Translations under genes and position numbers: made by a program
DNA from: Gemmatimonadota bacterium
GTDB taxonomy: Bacteria > Gemmatimonadota > Gemmatimonadetes > Gemmatimonadales > Gemmatimonadaceae
Length of the DNA stretch: 46,728 nucleotides
Assembly: GCA_026387895.1 (NCBI GenBank)
Contig: JAPLKT010000068.1
Location: 1-46,728 of the forward strand
Direction: 5' to 3'
In this document: positions 15,935-24,287 of the stretch, in pieces
Numbering within the stretch: position 1 is the stretch's first letter
How the letters are laid out: every line of letters begins with the position of its first letter
Notes under the pieces: model-generated
Database searches by the model: none
Seen by the model: only the letters and a program-made list of their open reading frames with translations
Told to the model about the DNA's origin: nothing

Positions 15935-16753
15935 GTGCAGTTGACGGCGCGCTCGGCGCGCTCTTTAATACCACCAGTGACCGAACAACCGTACGAGCCC
16001 CTCTCGCCCCCCGACGACACCGCACTGGCGCCTTCCGAGCCGCCTCGTCGACGTCGCGTCGCGCGCGCTATTGCACGCGGCCTCTTCGAATGGGCGAAGT
16101 CCGTGTCGCTCGCCATCCTGCTGTTCTTGGTGGTGCGCTCCTTCTTGGTCGAGGCATTTAAGATCCCGACGGGGAGTATGGAAGGGACGTTGCTCGTTGG
16201 CGATTTTCTCCTAGTTAATAAGCTGGTCTACGGCGCCGATGTCCCCTACACGGGGCGCCGCCTCCCCGCCATCTCGATGCCGAAGTACCGCGATATCGTG
16301 GTCTTTCAGTATCCCGTCGATCCCGGTGTGAATTTCGTGAAGCGGCTCGTCGGGTTGCCTGGCGACACGCTCGCGATGGAAAACGGCGCGCTGATCCGAA
16401 ATGGTCAGCGCGAGGTCGAGCCCTACGTGACCCATAGCGACCCGGGCGGGGACCCCGCCGGGGAAGATTTTGGTTGGCAGCGCGGCTTTTTGGTGCGGCA
16501 TGTGGGGGCCTCCCCGTCGTATCATCCCTCCAGAAACAACTGGGGGCCGATCGTTGTGCCGCTGCGGCAGTACTTCATGCTGGGCGACAACCGGGACAAC
16601 TCCCTCGACAGCCGGTACTGGGGCTTCGTGGCCGACACGTTGGTGCGTGGGAGACCGCTGGTGGTCTACTACAGCTATGCACCCGATTCGACCTACGCCT
16701 TTGACTGGCTGACGCGGGTCCGGTGGCAGCGATTCGGCGAGCGGGTCCGGTGA
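15935..16753 (+). CDS. lepB: Signal peptidase I
   Basis: 272 residues using the GTG at 15935, which has GAGG 7 nt upstream. A GTG at 15977 (TEQPYEPLSP) is an alternative, with no visible ribosome site. A proline- and arginine-rich cytoplasmic head leads to one membrane segment (SVSLAILLFLVVRSFLVEAF). The catalytic Ser is in PTGSMEGTL (S81) and the Lys is in VNFVKRLVGLPGD (K136). The late box GDNRDNSLDSRYWGF is standard. It removes signal peptides from exported proteins at the periplasmic face, and this window encodes many such substrates. Confidence 0.93.
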   Translation: MQLTARSARSLIPPVTEQPYEPLSPPDDTALAPSEPPRRRRVARAIARGLFEWAKSVSLAILLFLVVRSFLVEAFKIPTGSMEGTLLVGDFLLVNKLVYGADVPYTGRRLPAISMPKYRDIVVFQYPVDPGVNFVKRLVGLPGDTLAMENGALIRNGQREVEPYVTHSDPGGDPAGEDFGWQRGFLVRHVGASPSYHPSRNNWGPIVVPLRQYFMLGDNRDNSLDSRYWGFVADTLVRGRPLVVYYSYAPDSTYAFDWLTRVRWQRFGERVR

Positions 16754-16808
16754 CCTTCCGCTCTGCGCGTGTGCACCCCACATTCTCCGTTCGACAGGGT
16801 GAGGTGGA

Positions 16809-17690
16809 ATGACGGAACGTCAGGTCGGTCGTCGTGGTGCGCTGCCGCACAAACGACAAGGCTACGAGGAAGGCTCGCTCGACCAATACCTGCGCGACAT
16901 CAGCATTTATCCGCTGATCACGCGTGAGCAGGAGGTCTCGCTGGCCCAACGTATTCGTGCCGACGATCAGGAGGCGCTCGACACGCTCGTGCGCTCGAAT
17001 CTGCGCTTCGTCGTGTCCGTCGCCAAGAAATATCAAAATCAGGGTGTCTCGCTCAGCGACCTCATCAACGAGGGCAACCTTGGGTTGATCCGCGCGGCGC
17101 ACAAGTTCGACGAGACCAAGGGGATCAAGTTCATCTCCTACGCCGTCTGGTGGATTCGTCAGGCCATTCTGCAGGCGCTCGCCGAGCAGAGCCGCATCGT
17201 GCGTGTGCCGCTGAACCGCGCCGGCACACTCCACCGGATCGGCAAGCGCGCGAGCGCGCTCCTCCAAGAGCTCGGGCGCGAGGCCACCAACGCCGAGATT
17301 GCCAAGGGCATGGACATCACGGAAGAGGAAGTCACGACGACGATTTCGATTTCGCAGACCTACCTCTCCCTCGATGCGCCGATGACGCCAGGGGAGGACA
17401 ATCGACTCCTCGATTATCTTCCGGATACGGTCAATCCGACGCCAGAAGATGAGATTCTTGAGAAGGCGCTGACGCACTCGATTCAGGAGGCGCTGGCGGG
17501 ACTCAAAGAGCGCGAGTCCAAGATTCTTCGCCTCTACTTCGGACTCGACGGTGCCGAGCCGATGACCCTCGAGGAAATCGGCGTGGTGCTCAATATCACG
17601 CGGGAACGGGTGCGGCAGATCAAAGAAAAGGCGCTGTCGCGTCTGCGGCACGTCAGCCGCGCGCGGGCGCTCGAAAGTTATCTGGGATAG
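16809..17690 (+). CDS. rpoD: RNA polymerase primary-type sigma factor, short form
   Basis: 293 residues. It has region 1.2 (GSLDQYLRDISIYPLIT), region 2 with the promoter-melting and -10 reading part (LRFVVSVAKKYQNQG, KGIKFISYAVWWIRQAI), region 3 and region 4 with the -35 reading helix (ITRERVRQIKEKALSRLR). Region 1.1, the acidic autoinhibitory head of E. coli sigma-70, is absent, and so is the large non-conserved insert. The sequence is of the group 1/2 type; it could be the housekeeping factor or a close paralogue. GAGGTGG lies just before the ATG. Confidence 0.9.
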   Translation: MTERQVGRRGALPHKRQGYEEGSLDQYLRDISIYPLITREQEVSLAQRIRADDQEALDTLVRSNLRFVVSVAKKYQNQGVSLSDLINEGNLGLIRAAHKFDETKGIKFISYAVWWIRQAILQALAEQSRIVRVPLNRAGTLHRIGKRASALLQELGREATNAEIAKGMDITEEEVTTTISISQTYLSLDAPMTPGEDNRLLDYLPDTVNPTPEDEILEKALTHSIQEALAGLKERESKILRLYFGLDGAEPMTLEEIGVVLNITRERVRQIKEKALSRLRHVSRARALESYLG

Positions 17691-17693
17691 GTC

Positions 17694-18194
17694 ATGGCAA
17701 AGGACGCAAGCTTCGACGTAACAACGGGCGTAGACCTCCAAGAGGTCGACAACGCGATCAATCAAGCCACCAAGGAAGTCCAGCAGCGCTACGACTTCAA
17801 GGACGCCAAGGTCGAGATCGAGTTCAAACGCGTTGAGGGGGTCATTAACCTGATGGCCGACAACGACATGCGAATGCGCGCACTCTTTGACGTGGTGCAG
17901 TCCAAACTGATCAAGCGCGGCGTTCCGGTAAAAAATCTCGAGGTCGGCGACGTAAAACCCGCCGGCGGCGACACGCTCCGTCGCGAGGTGAAGCTCAAAC
18001 AGGCCCTCGACACCGAAACGGCTAAGAAGATCACCGCCGCAATCAAGGAAAAGAAGTTCAAAAAGGTGCAAGCCTCGATTCAAGCCGAGCAGGTGCGCGT
18101 GAGCGCGCCCGCGCGCGACGAGCTCCAAGAGGTCATCGCCTTCCTCCGGTCTGAGGACTTTGGCGTGGAGCTTCAGTTCGGGAACTACCGCTAG
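17694..18194 (+). CDS. yajQ: YajQ family nucleotide-binding protein
   Basis: 166 residues, the usual length. The family opening, ASFDVTTGVDLQEVDNAINQ, is followed by QQRYDFKDAKVEIEF, and it ends with SEDFGVELQFGNYR. The fold is a tandem RRM-like pair. YajQ homologues bind cyclic di-GMP in Xanthomonas and Pseudomonas and then influence transcription; other reports describe nucleotide or RNA binding. It starts 3 bases after the sigma factor stop, so the two are co-transcribed. A c-di-GMP phosphodiesterase-type gene in this window is broken (25867-27743), and any link is only a guess. Confidence 0.92.
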   Translation: MAKDASFDVTTGVDLQEVDNAINQATKEVQQRYDFKDAKVEIEFKRVEGVINLMADNDMRMRALFDVVQSKLIKRGVPVKNLEVGDVKPAGGDTLRREVKLKQALDTETAKKITAAIKEKKFKKVQASIQAEQVRVSAPARDELQEVIAFLRSEDFGVELQFGNYR

Positions 18195-18224
18195 GGATTT
18201 CGGCCCCGCCCAGTAGAGCGTACC

Positions 18225-18280
18225 GGGCACAGCGGGTAGCTTTCAGGAGCACCCACTGGACTCCCTCAGCTCCTGTGCCC
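18225..18280 (+). promoter_or_regulatory. Structured leader before rimO
   Basis: Two inverted repeats share one right arm next to the start codon. GGGCACAG (18225-18232) pairs with CTGTGCCC (18273-18280), and AGGAGC (18245-18250) pairs with GCTCCT (18269-18274). The two foldings compete for 18273-18274, and both end within a few bases of the rimO ATG, which has no clear Shine-Dalgarno site. This could modulate translation or act as a terminator for yajQ. There is no T-tract. Confidence 0.35.
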
Positions 18281-18283
18281 CAC

Positions 18284-19666
18284 ATGCGCGTCGCCCTCAT
18301 CACGCTCGGCTGTGACAAAAATACCGTGGACTCGGAGCGCTACTTAGCGCAGCTCCTTGACCATGGTGCGGAGCAGGTGCTCGATCCTGCGGACGCCGAG
18401 CTGATCATCGTGAACACCTGTGGCTTTATTGATGCCGCGAAGGCCGAATCGATTGACGCACTCGTGCAGGCCGGGCGACTCAAGATCGACGGCGCCGCGC
18501 AGGCGGTGGTGGCCGTGGGGTGTATGGTGGAGCGCCACAAGGACGAGTTGGCTGAGGCACTGCCCGAGGTGGATTTCTTTCTCGGTGCATCAGAGATGGA
18601 GCAGTTGGTGCCGCGGCTGTACGAGCGCGGACTTATTGGTGATCCCGTGACGCAGCACCCCGGCGTGCGCACCTACGCGGGGGAAACGCCGCACGTGCGC
18701 TACCTGAAAATCAGCGAAGGGTGCGACCACGGGTGCGCGTTCTGTGCCATTCCGCTGATGCGCGGCAAGCATCGATCCTTCTCGCTCGACGAAATCGTGC
18801 GTGAGGCGCAGTTGCTGGAGCTCCAGGGCGCGCGCGAGGTGAATCTCGTGGCGCAGGATCTCGCGCATTACGGGCGCGACCGGAGCGATGGCGTGCGTCT
18901 CCCGGACTTGCTCAAGGCGCTGCTCAAAGAGACGTCGATCCCGTGGTTCCGAAACATGTATCTGTATTCGGCGGGGATCACCCCAGCGTTGCTCGAGGTC
19001 ATTGCGTCGGAGCCGCGCATTGTGCGCTACCTGGATATTCCTATTCAGCATGCGTCTGATTCGGTGCTGGAGCGCATGCGGCGCCCCGAGCGCCGCAAGA
19101 CCATTCGGGAGAAAGTGCAGCGCTTTCGTGATGTTGTGCCGGAACTCGCTATGCGAACCACGTGCATTGTTGGATTCCCTGGCGAGACTGCGGACGACTT
19201 CAATCAGTTGATGGAGTTCCTCGAGGAAATCCAGTTTGAGCGCGTTGGTGCGTTCACCTACTCGGCGCAAGAGGGGACGCGCGCTGCCGCGATGGTGGAC
19301 GACGTGCCCGAGGATCTCAAACGCGAACGGCTCGAGCGACTGATCGAACTGCAGCGGTCGATTACCGCCGAACGCTACGAGTCGCGTATTGGGAGCAAGG
19401 TGCTCGCGCTGGTTGAGCATGGCGGCGATGCAGCTGAACCGGCGCGCGCGCGTCTCCCGTGGCAGGCTGACGACATCGACGGCATTACGCTTCTCGACCG
19501 TTCGGCAACCGTCGGGAACTTCGTCGAGGTCGAGGTCACGGAGGTCGTGGACGACTACGACTTCGAGGCACGGGTCATCCGCGAGATCGCACCGATGGCT
19601 GCCGTGGCTCCCGTTCGTGCGGGTCGAACCCTGCCGTTGGCGAGCATCGGGAGCTTCGGTCGGTGA
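18284..19666 (+). CDS. rimO: Ribosomal protein S12 methylthiotransferase
   Basis: 460 residues from the ATG at 18284; a GTG at 18275 is a possible earlier start. The N-terminal UPF0004 domain has its three cluster cysteines (TLGCDKN, NTCGF, VGCMVE). The radical-SAM motif is CDHGCAFC, and the core continues with IPLMRGKHRS and a C-terminal TRAM domain (ALVEHGGDAAEP onward). RimO adds a methylthio group to the conserved aspartate of ribosomal protein S12 using two [4Fe-4S] clusters. The acidic D-K-N box and overall length separate it from the tRNA enzyme MiaB. Its stop overlaps the next start by one base (TGATG). Confidence 0.93.
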   Translation: MRVALITLGCDKNTVDSERYLAQLLDHGAEQVLDPADAELIIVNTCGFIDAAKAESIDALVQAGRLKIDGAAQAVVAVGCMVERHKDELAEALPEVDFFLGASEMEQLVPRLYERGLIGDPVTQHPGVRTYAGETPHVRYLKISEGCDHGCAFCAIPLMRGKHRSFSLDEIVREAQLLELQGAREVNLVAQDLAHYGRDRSDGVRLPDLLKALLKETSIPWFRNMYLYSAGITPALLEVIASEPRIVRYLDIPIQHASDSVLERMRRPERRKTIREKVQRFRDVVPELAMRTTCIVGFPGETADDFNQLMEFLEEIQFERVGAFTYSAQEGTRAAAMVDDVPEDLKRERLERLIELQRSITAERYESRIGSKVLALVEHGGDAAEPARARLPWQADDIDGITLLDRSATVGNFVEVEVTEVVDDYDFEARVIREIAPMAAVAPVRAGRTLPLASIGSFGR

Positions 19667-21054
19667 TGTCGACGCGCCCTCCCGCGGGGATGGTGCGCGT
19701 CGGACTTGTTCTCTCGCTGCTTGCGGGCGTTCTCGCCTGTCCCACTCCGCGGCAACGTCCCGCGGATCAGCCGTCGCCGGACGCTGGATCGGCGACAATG
19801 CCGGTGCAGCGTGTGGAGCGTCCCCCCGACCGATCCGGGGCTCAGGAAATCCCGCGTGACGAGCCCCCTAGGCCGCGCACCGAATCGCCCGGCGATGTGC
19901 GCATCGGGCTCGCCACAGCCGCGCAGGAAGCCTCGCTGTCCGCGACTGGCGGGTGGCGACTATTCGACGGCCGAAACTCCGTACTCGTGCGCGGGCGTGC
20001 AGGGGAGGAATGGACGGTAGAACGGCGTGGTCGCCAACTGCGCGCCTCGCGTCACGGCGCGTCGCCCACGCCGTGGGTCGACGGCCCCATCACCATGCGT
20101 CCTGACGGCGACGAGAGTTTCGGAAACTTCGCCGGCCGGCGCTATCGCGGGGTGATGCGTGTGGTTCCCACAGACACGAGCGTTGTGGTCGTCAACGTGC
20201 TCCCGATTGAACAGTATCTGCGCGGCGTAGTACCGCTCGAGATTGGCCTTCGCGCACCCGCCGAACAGGCCGCCGCCGAGGCGCAGGCCATCGCGGCGCG
20301 CAGCTACAGCTGGGTACACATGGCCCAAGGAGGAACGGCGCGTAACGCCGCCTACGACATGCTGGCCAGTGTCGCCGATCAGGTGTATGGCGGTGTCGAT
20401 GCGGAACGACCATTCTCCGATGCCGCGGTGCGCGAGACGAACGGGCTGGTCATCAAGTACAACGGACGGACCGTCGATGCCCCGTACCATTCGAGCTGCG
20501 GCGGCGAGACCGCATCGCCCGAGGAGGTTTGGCGGGCTGCCGCTCAGCCGTACCTCAAGCGAGTGAGCGACAAGATTCCCGGGTCCGCGACCCGCTTTTA
20601 TTGCGACATCGCGCCGCGGTTCGCGTGGACCCGTGCCTTCAGCGGCGACGAACTCGACGCGGCGGTGCGCACCTATCTACGGACTTTCGTGACAGTACCG
20701 GAAGGTGGGCCAGGGCATGTCCAGGCCATCTCGATCGAAACACGAACGCCGAGTGGGCGCGTGGGTCAGCTTGTTATCACGACCGACCGGGGGACGTACA
20801 CCCTGCGGGGGAACGATATCCGTTCCGTGCTTCGTGGGCCCGGTAGCGAGATGCTGAACAGTACCTATTTTTCGCTTGAGCCAGAGAAGGGGAGAGACGG
20901 TAGCTTGGCCCGTGTCGTTGTGCGCGGGAACGGATATGGTCACGGGATCGGCATGTGCCAGTGGGGCGCGATTGGACGCGCCCGCGCCGGACAGTCCGTG
21001 CGCGCGATCCTTGCAACCTATTATCCGGGGACGACGGTAGGGCCGGCGAACTGA
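19666..21054 (+). CDS. SpoIID/LytB domain protein, probable lipoprotein
   Basis: 462 residues from the ATG at 19666. The hydrophobic N-terminus ends in VLAC (LVLSLLAGVLAC), a plausible lipobox, followed by a Pro/Arg-rich linker. The SpoIID domain is clear: YLRGVVPLEIG, then AAEAQAIAARSYSW, YHSSCGGETASPEEVW and GNGYGHGIGMCQWGA. SpoIID-type proteins are lytic transglycosylases acting on peptidoglycan, often on denuded glycan; non-sporulating bacteria have related proteins at division or elongation sites. The protein most likely trims cell wall in the periplasm. It is coupled to rimO by an overlapping stop/start. Confidence 0.87.
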   Translation: MSTRPPAGMVRVGLVLSLLAGVLACPTPRQRPADQPSPDAGSATMPVQRVERPPDRSGAQEIPRDEPPRPRTESPGDVRIGLATAAQEASLSATGGWRLFDGRNSVLVRGRAGEEWTVERRGRQLRASRHGASPTPWVDGPITMRPDGDESFGNFAGRRYRGVMRVVPTDTSVVVVNVLPIEQYLRGVVPLEIGLRAPAEQAAAEAQAIAARSYSWVHMAQGGTARNAAYDMLASVADQVYGGVDAERPFSDAAVRETNGLVIKYNGRTVDAPYHSSCGGETASPEEVWRAAAQPYLKRVSDKIPGSATRFYCDIAPRFAWTRAFSGDELDAAVRTYLRTFVTVPEGGPGHVQAISIETRTPSGRVGQLVITTDRGTYTLRGNDIRSVLRGPGSEMLNSTYFSLEPEKGRDGSLARVVVRGNGYGHGIGMCQWGAIGRARAGQSVRAILATYYPGTTVGPAN

Positions 21055-21105
21055 GCGGACGGGGTCGTCCTGCGGTCCGTTGAAACAGTCTGTCATGGAG
21101 CACCG

Positions 21106-22392
21106 ATGCCACCAACCACAACGCCGCCAGCTGCCCGATCGAGGTCTCGTAGAGCCCTCGTAGGCTTCACTGTGGCGCTCCTCGCCGCTTCGGCGTCTGG
21201 TGTGGCTGCCCAAGGGCCGCCGGCGGGCGCGTCCGTGACCGTATCGGTCCTCACCTTTGGCCCGGGGGAAGAGGTCTTCGAGCGGTTCGGGCACAACGCA
21301 ATTCGCGTTCAGCGTCCAGGCACTGGGCTCGATGTAGCGTTCAACTGGGGCATGTTTACGTTTGACCAACCCCACTTCATCCAACGGTTTCTCACTGGGG
21401 ACACGAAGTACTGGATGCAGGGCTTCAGTGGCGCTGCGTTTATTGCCGAGTATCAGGCGCAGCACCGGGAAGTGTGGGAGCAGGAACTGGCGCTGAGCGC
21501 GTCAGAGAAGGATTCGCTCGTGAAGTTCCTCGACTGGAACCAGCGCGAGGAGAATCGCTACTACCGCTACGATTACTATCGCGATAACTGCTCCACCCGC
21601 GTGCGCGACGCGATCGACGGAATTATTGGCGGCGCCATTCGCAACACTGCCACGTCACGTGCCCATGGCGTGACGTATCGCAGTGAGACGCTCCGTCTTG
21701 CCAAGGCGTTCCCGGCGTTGCTTCTCGGCATGGATTTCGTGCTCGGCCCGCGCGCCGATACGCCAAGTAGCGGATGGGACGAGTTGTTCGTGCCTATGCG
21801 ATTGCGCGATCTCTTGCGTGAGGTGCGCGTCGCTGGCCCGAATGGGACGCTCGTGCCGCTCGTCGCACGCGAGGTGAAGCTGGTGAGCGATCCGACGTAT
21901 GCCGAGGCGATCGCGCCACCCTCGATGATTCCGATGGGGCGTCGCATCGGTCTGCTCGTTGCGGCGATATTCCTCGTGGCAATGTCCAGTGCACTGGTGC
22001 GGAATGTCGCAGTGCGCTGGATCGTCGTCGCGATTGCCAGTGCCTGGAGCCTAGCCGTGGGGCTGAGCGGTGCGGTGCTGTTGTTCGCGGGCATCTTTAC
22101 GCGGCACTACTACATGGGCGCCAACTTGAATCTGTTGCTTGCAACGCCTCTCTCCCTTGCCATCGCTGTCGTCCTGCCGTTCGCGTTTCGGCCATCGACC
22201 TCGGACCGCCTGCCGTCTGCCGCGGTCGCGCTCACGAGTGCGGCGGCTGTCGCTGCGGTCCTCGGGGCGGTAATCACGATCGGTGGTCCGTTGGCGCAGT
22301 TGAATGGGTCTGCGGTTGCACTCCTATTGCCGGGACACCTGATGCTGGCACTGTTCGTCCGGAAGACGCTTCGCAAGGAACCGCGCGCATGA
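21106..22392 (+). CDS. DUF4105 envelope protein
   Basis: 428 residues. An N-terminal signal (RALVGFTVALLAASASGVAA) leads to a periplasmic domain with the DUF4105 marks FERFGHNAIRVQ, FNWGMFTFDQPHFIQRFL and YRYDYYRDNCSTRVRD; the Asn-Cys pair is the family hallmark. Four or more hydrophobic segments follow in the C-terminal half. DUF4105 proteins are envelope proteins, some linked to lipoprotein processing or peptidoglycan, but the function is unsettled. A 51-base gap separates it from the SpoIID gene, and its stop overlaps hyuA by 4 nt. Confidence 0.83.
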   Translation: MPPTTTPPAARSRSRRALVGFTVALLAASASGVAAQGPPAGASVTVSVLTFGPGEEVFERFGHNAIRVQRPGTGLDVAFNWGMFTFDQPHFIQRFLTGDTKYWMQGFSGAAFIAEYQAQHREVWEQELALSASEKDSLVKFLDWNQREENRYYRYDYYRDNCSTRVRDAIDGIIGGAIRNTATSRAHGVTYRSETLRLAKAFPALLLGMDFVLGPRADTPSSGWDELFVPMRLRDLLREVRVAGPNGTLVPLVAREVKLVSDPTYAEAIAPPSMIPMGRRIGLLVAAIFLVAMSSALVRNVAVRWIVVAIASAWSLAVGLSGAVLLFAGIFTRHYYMGANLNLLLATPLSLAIAVVLPFAFRPSTSDRLPSAAVALTSAAAVAAVLGAVITIGGPLAQLNGSAVALLLPGHLMLALFVRKTLRKEPRA

Positions 22393-24287
22393 GTATCTCG
22401 GTCGGCATCGATGTCGGCGGTACGTTCACCGATCTCGTGGCGGTGCGCGGCGATGGCTGTGTTGAGACGCGCAAGGTACTGTCCACCCCCTCGGACCAGA
22501 GTCAAGGAGTGGCCGCGGCGCTCGAAGCGCTCGGAGTTGGCGGTCCCGCCGTCGGACGCGTGGCGCACGGGACGACCGTGGTCACCAACCTCCTGCTCGA
22601 GCGACGCGGCGCGCGCGTCGTGCTCTGTGCCACCGAACACGCGACGGACCTGCTCGAACTCCGGCGTCCGGAGCGGGCGTCACTGTATGACCTCACGAAA
22701 CAGCATCCACCTGCACTCGTTCCGCCGGAGCGCGTGATTGCGGTGCACGAACGGCGTACCCCCGATGGTGTTCGTACGCCGCTGCTCCCCGCGGAGGCCG
22801 TGCGAGTCGCTGAGGCGGTGGCGGCGCTGAATCCTGAGATTGTGGTTGTCAGTTTGTTGCACTCGTACGAAGACCCGTCTGCTGAACTGATGCTCGCCAC
22901 TTTCCTTCGCGCACGCCTCCCCGAGATTCCCGTGGTCTGCTCGTCCGCGGTGCTCCCGGAGATTCGCGAGTACGAGCGCACAGCAACGGCGGTCGCTGAA
23001 GGGTACGCGCGTCCTCGTGTGGCGACCTACCTCGAACATTTGTCAGCGCGCCTCGCGGTCGGGGGGTACCCCGCTCCAAATGTGATGACCTCGGGTGGCG
23101 GCATGCGAACGGCGATTGAAGCTTCGCAGACCGCGGCCGCGCTGGCACTCTCTGGGCCCGCGGGTGGCGTGGTTGGCGCGGCGGCCGTGTTGCGTGCGGC
23201 CGGGCTGCAGCGCGCCCTTACCATCGACATCGGGGGCACGAGTGCCGACGCGGGGCTAATCCTCGACGGCGAGCCCTTGGTTGAGCCGGGTGGCAGCGTA
23301 GCGGGGGTGCCAATCGCATTGCCGCGCGTGCTGGTCGAGACCGTGAGTGCTGGCGGTGGCAGTATCGCCTGGATTGATGATGGCGGTGCGCTCCGTGTGG
23401 GGCCGCGCAGCGCTGGTGCCGTGCCAGGGCCGGTCGCCTTTGGTCGCGGAGGCACGCTCCCCACGGTCACCGATGCCCACATCGCACTCGGCCGACTCGA
23501 CGCTGCACAGCTGTCTGGCGGCGTTCGCATCAGCGCCGATGCCGCTCGCGCCGCAGTTGCCGAACTCGCTGGTCGCTTGGGTACCGACGCCGCACGGACC
23601 GCCGCGGCGATTGTCGCGATTGCCGACGCCGAAATGGCGCGCGCGCTGCGGCGCGTCAGTGTGGAACGGGGCATTGATCCACGCTCGTGTGCGCTGCTCG
23701 CCTTCGGTGGAGGCGGTCCGCTACACGCGTGCGCGCTCGCGGACCTCCTCGGCATGCGCACGATTCTCGTACCGCCACACGCTGGCGTGCTGAGTGCGCT
23801 GGGGCTCGCGATTGCGCCGGAGCGACGCGAGGCGGCCGCAAGTGTCATGCAGACAGCGCTCAATGTCTCTGCGCAGGAATGGCGCACACGGCTCGAACGC
23901 CTCGTCGTTGAGGCTGGGCCCGTGGGCTCAGCTGAACATCGCTCGCAATGGACAGCGCGAGTTCGCTATGCAGGGCAGGGCCACGAACTCGACGTCGCTT
24001 CAACGCCCAGCGATGATGGCACGCAGATCGCCACGCGCTTTTCGGCGCTGCACAACACCCGATACGGATTCACACTGGACCGTCCCGTGGAGATCGTCGC
24101 GGTGCGTGTCGCCGTGTCGGGGATGCCAGTTGCGGTGAAGTTCCTCCCCCCTGCGACCTCGGAGCACGAGGAGCGCGAGGAGCGCGGCCCCGCGGTTGTC
24201 ACGTTGCCCGACGCCACAATGGTTGTCGCCGAGGGGTGGGTGGCACGTCCCCTGCCGGTTGGCGGCTGGATGCTGGAGCGCCCATGA
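22389..24287 (+). CDS. hyuA: Hydantoinase/oxoprolinase family, subunit A
   Basis: 632 residues. It starts SISVGIDVGGTFTDLVAV, the ATP-binding phosphate-1 motif of the ASKHA-type fold, followed by AHGTTVVTNLLLERRGA. Core motifs SGPAGGVVGA, LTIDIGGTSADAGL and FGGGGPLHACALADLLG fit the HyuA/AcxA group. HyuA and HyuB together hydrolyse cyclic amides such as N-methylhydantoin or 5-oxoproline with ATP; close relatives carboxylate acetone or acetophenone. The actual substrate is unknown. The segment usually reading GPGPACYGRGG has PGPVAFGRGG here. The start overlaps the DUF4105 stop (ATGA) and the end overlaps hyuB (ATGA). Confidence 0.9.
   Translation: MSISVGIDVGGTFTDLVAVRGDGCVETRKVLSTPSDQSQGVAAALEALGVGGPAVGRVAHGTTVVTNLLLERRGARVVLCATEHATDLLELRRPERASLYDLTKQHPPALVPPERVIAVHERRTPDGVRTPLLPAEAVRVAEAVAALNPEIVVVSLLHSYEDPSAELMLATFLRARLPEIPVVCSSAVLPEIREYERTATAVAEGYARPRVATYLEHLSARLAVGGYPAPNVMTSGGGMRTAIEASQTAAALALSGPAGGVVGAAAVLRAAGLQRALTIDIGGTSADAGLILDGEPLVEPGGSVAGVPIALPRVLVETVSAGGGSIAWIDDGGALRVGPRSAGAVPGPVAFGRGGTLPTVTDAHIALGRLDAAQLSGGVRISADAARAAVAELAGRLGTDAARTAAAIVAIADAEMARALRRVSVERGIDPRSCALLAFGGGGPLHACALADLLGMRTILVPPHAGVLSALGLAIAPERREAAASVMQTALNVSAQEWRTRLERLVVEAGPVGSAEHRSQWTARVRYAGQGHELDVASTPSDDGTQIATRFSALHNTRYGFTLDRPVEIVAVRVAVSGMPVAVKFLPPATSEHEEREERGPAVVTLPDATMVVAEGWVARPLPVGGWMLERP

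Noticed and set aside
16575-18230. A 551-codon minus-strand frame spanning lepB, the sigma factor and yajQ
   Set aside because: It crosses three well-supported plus-strand genes and shows no domain of its own; open by codon bias.
18590-19798. A 402-codon minus-strand frame across rimO and the start of the SpoIID gene
   Set aside because: No motif, and rimO is complete on the other strand with its cluster cysteines.
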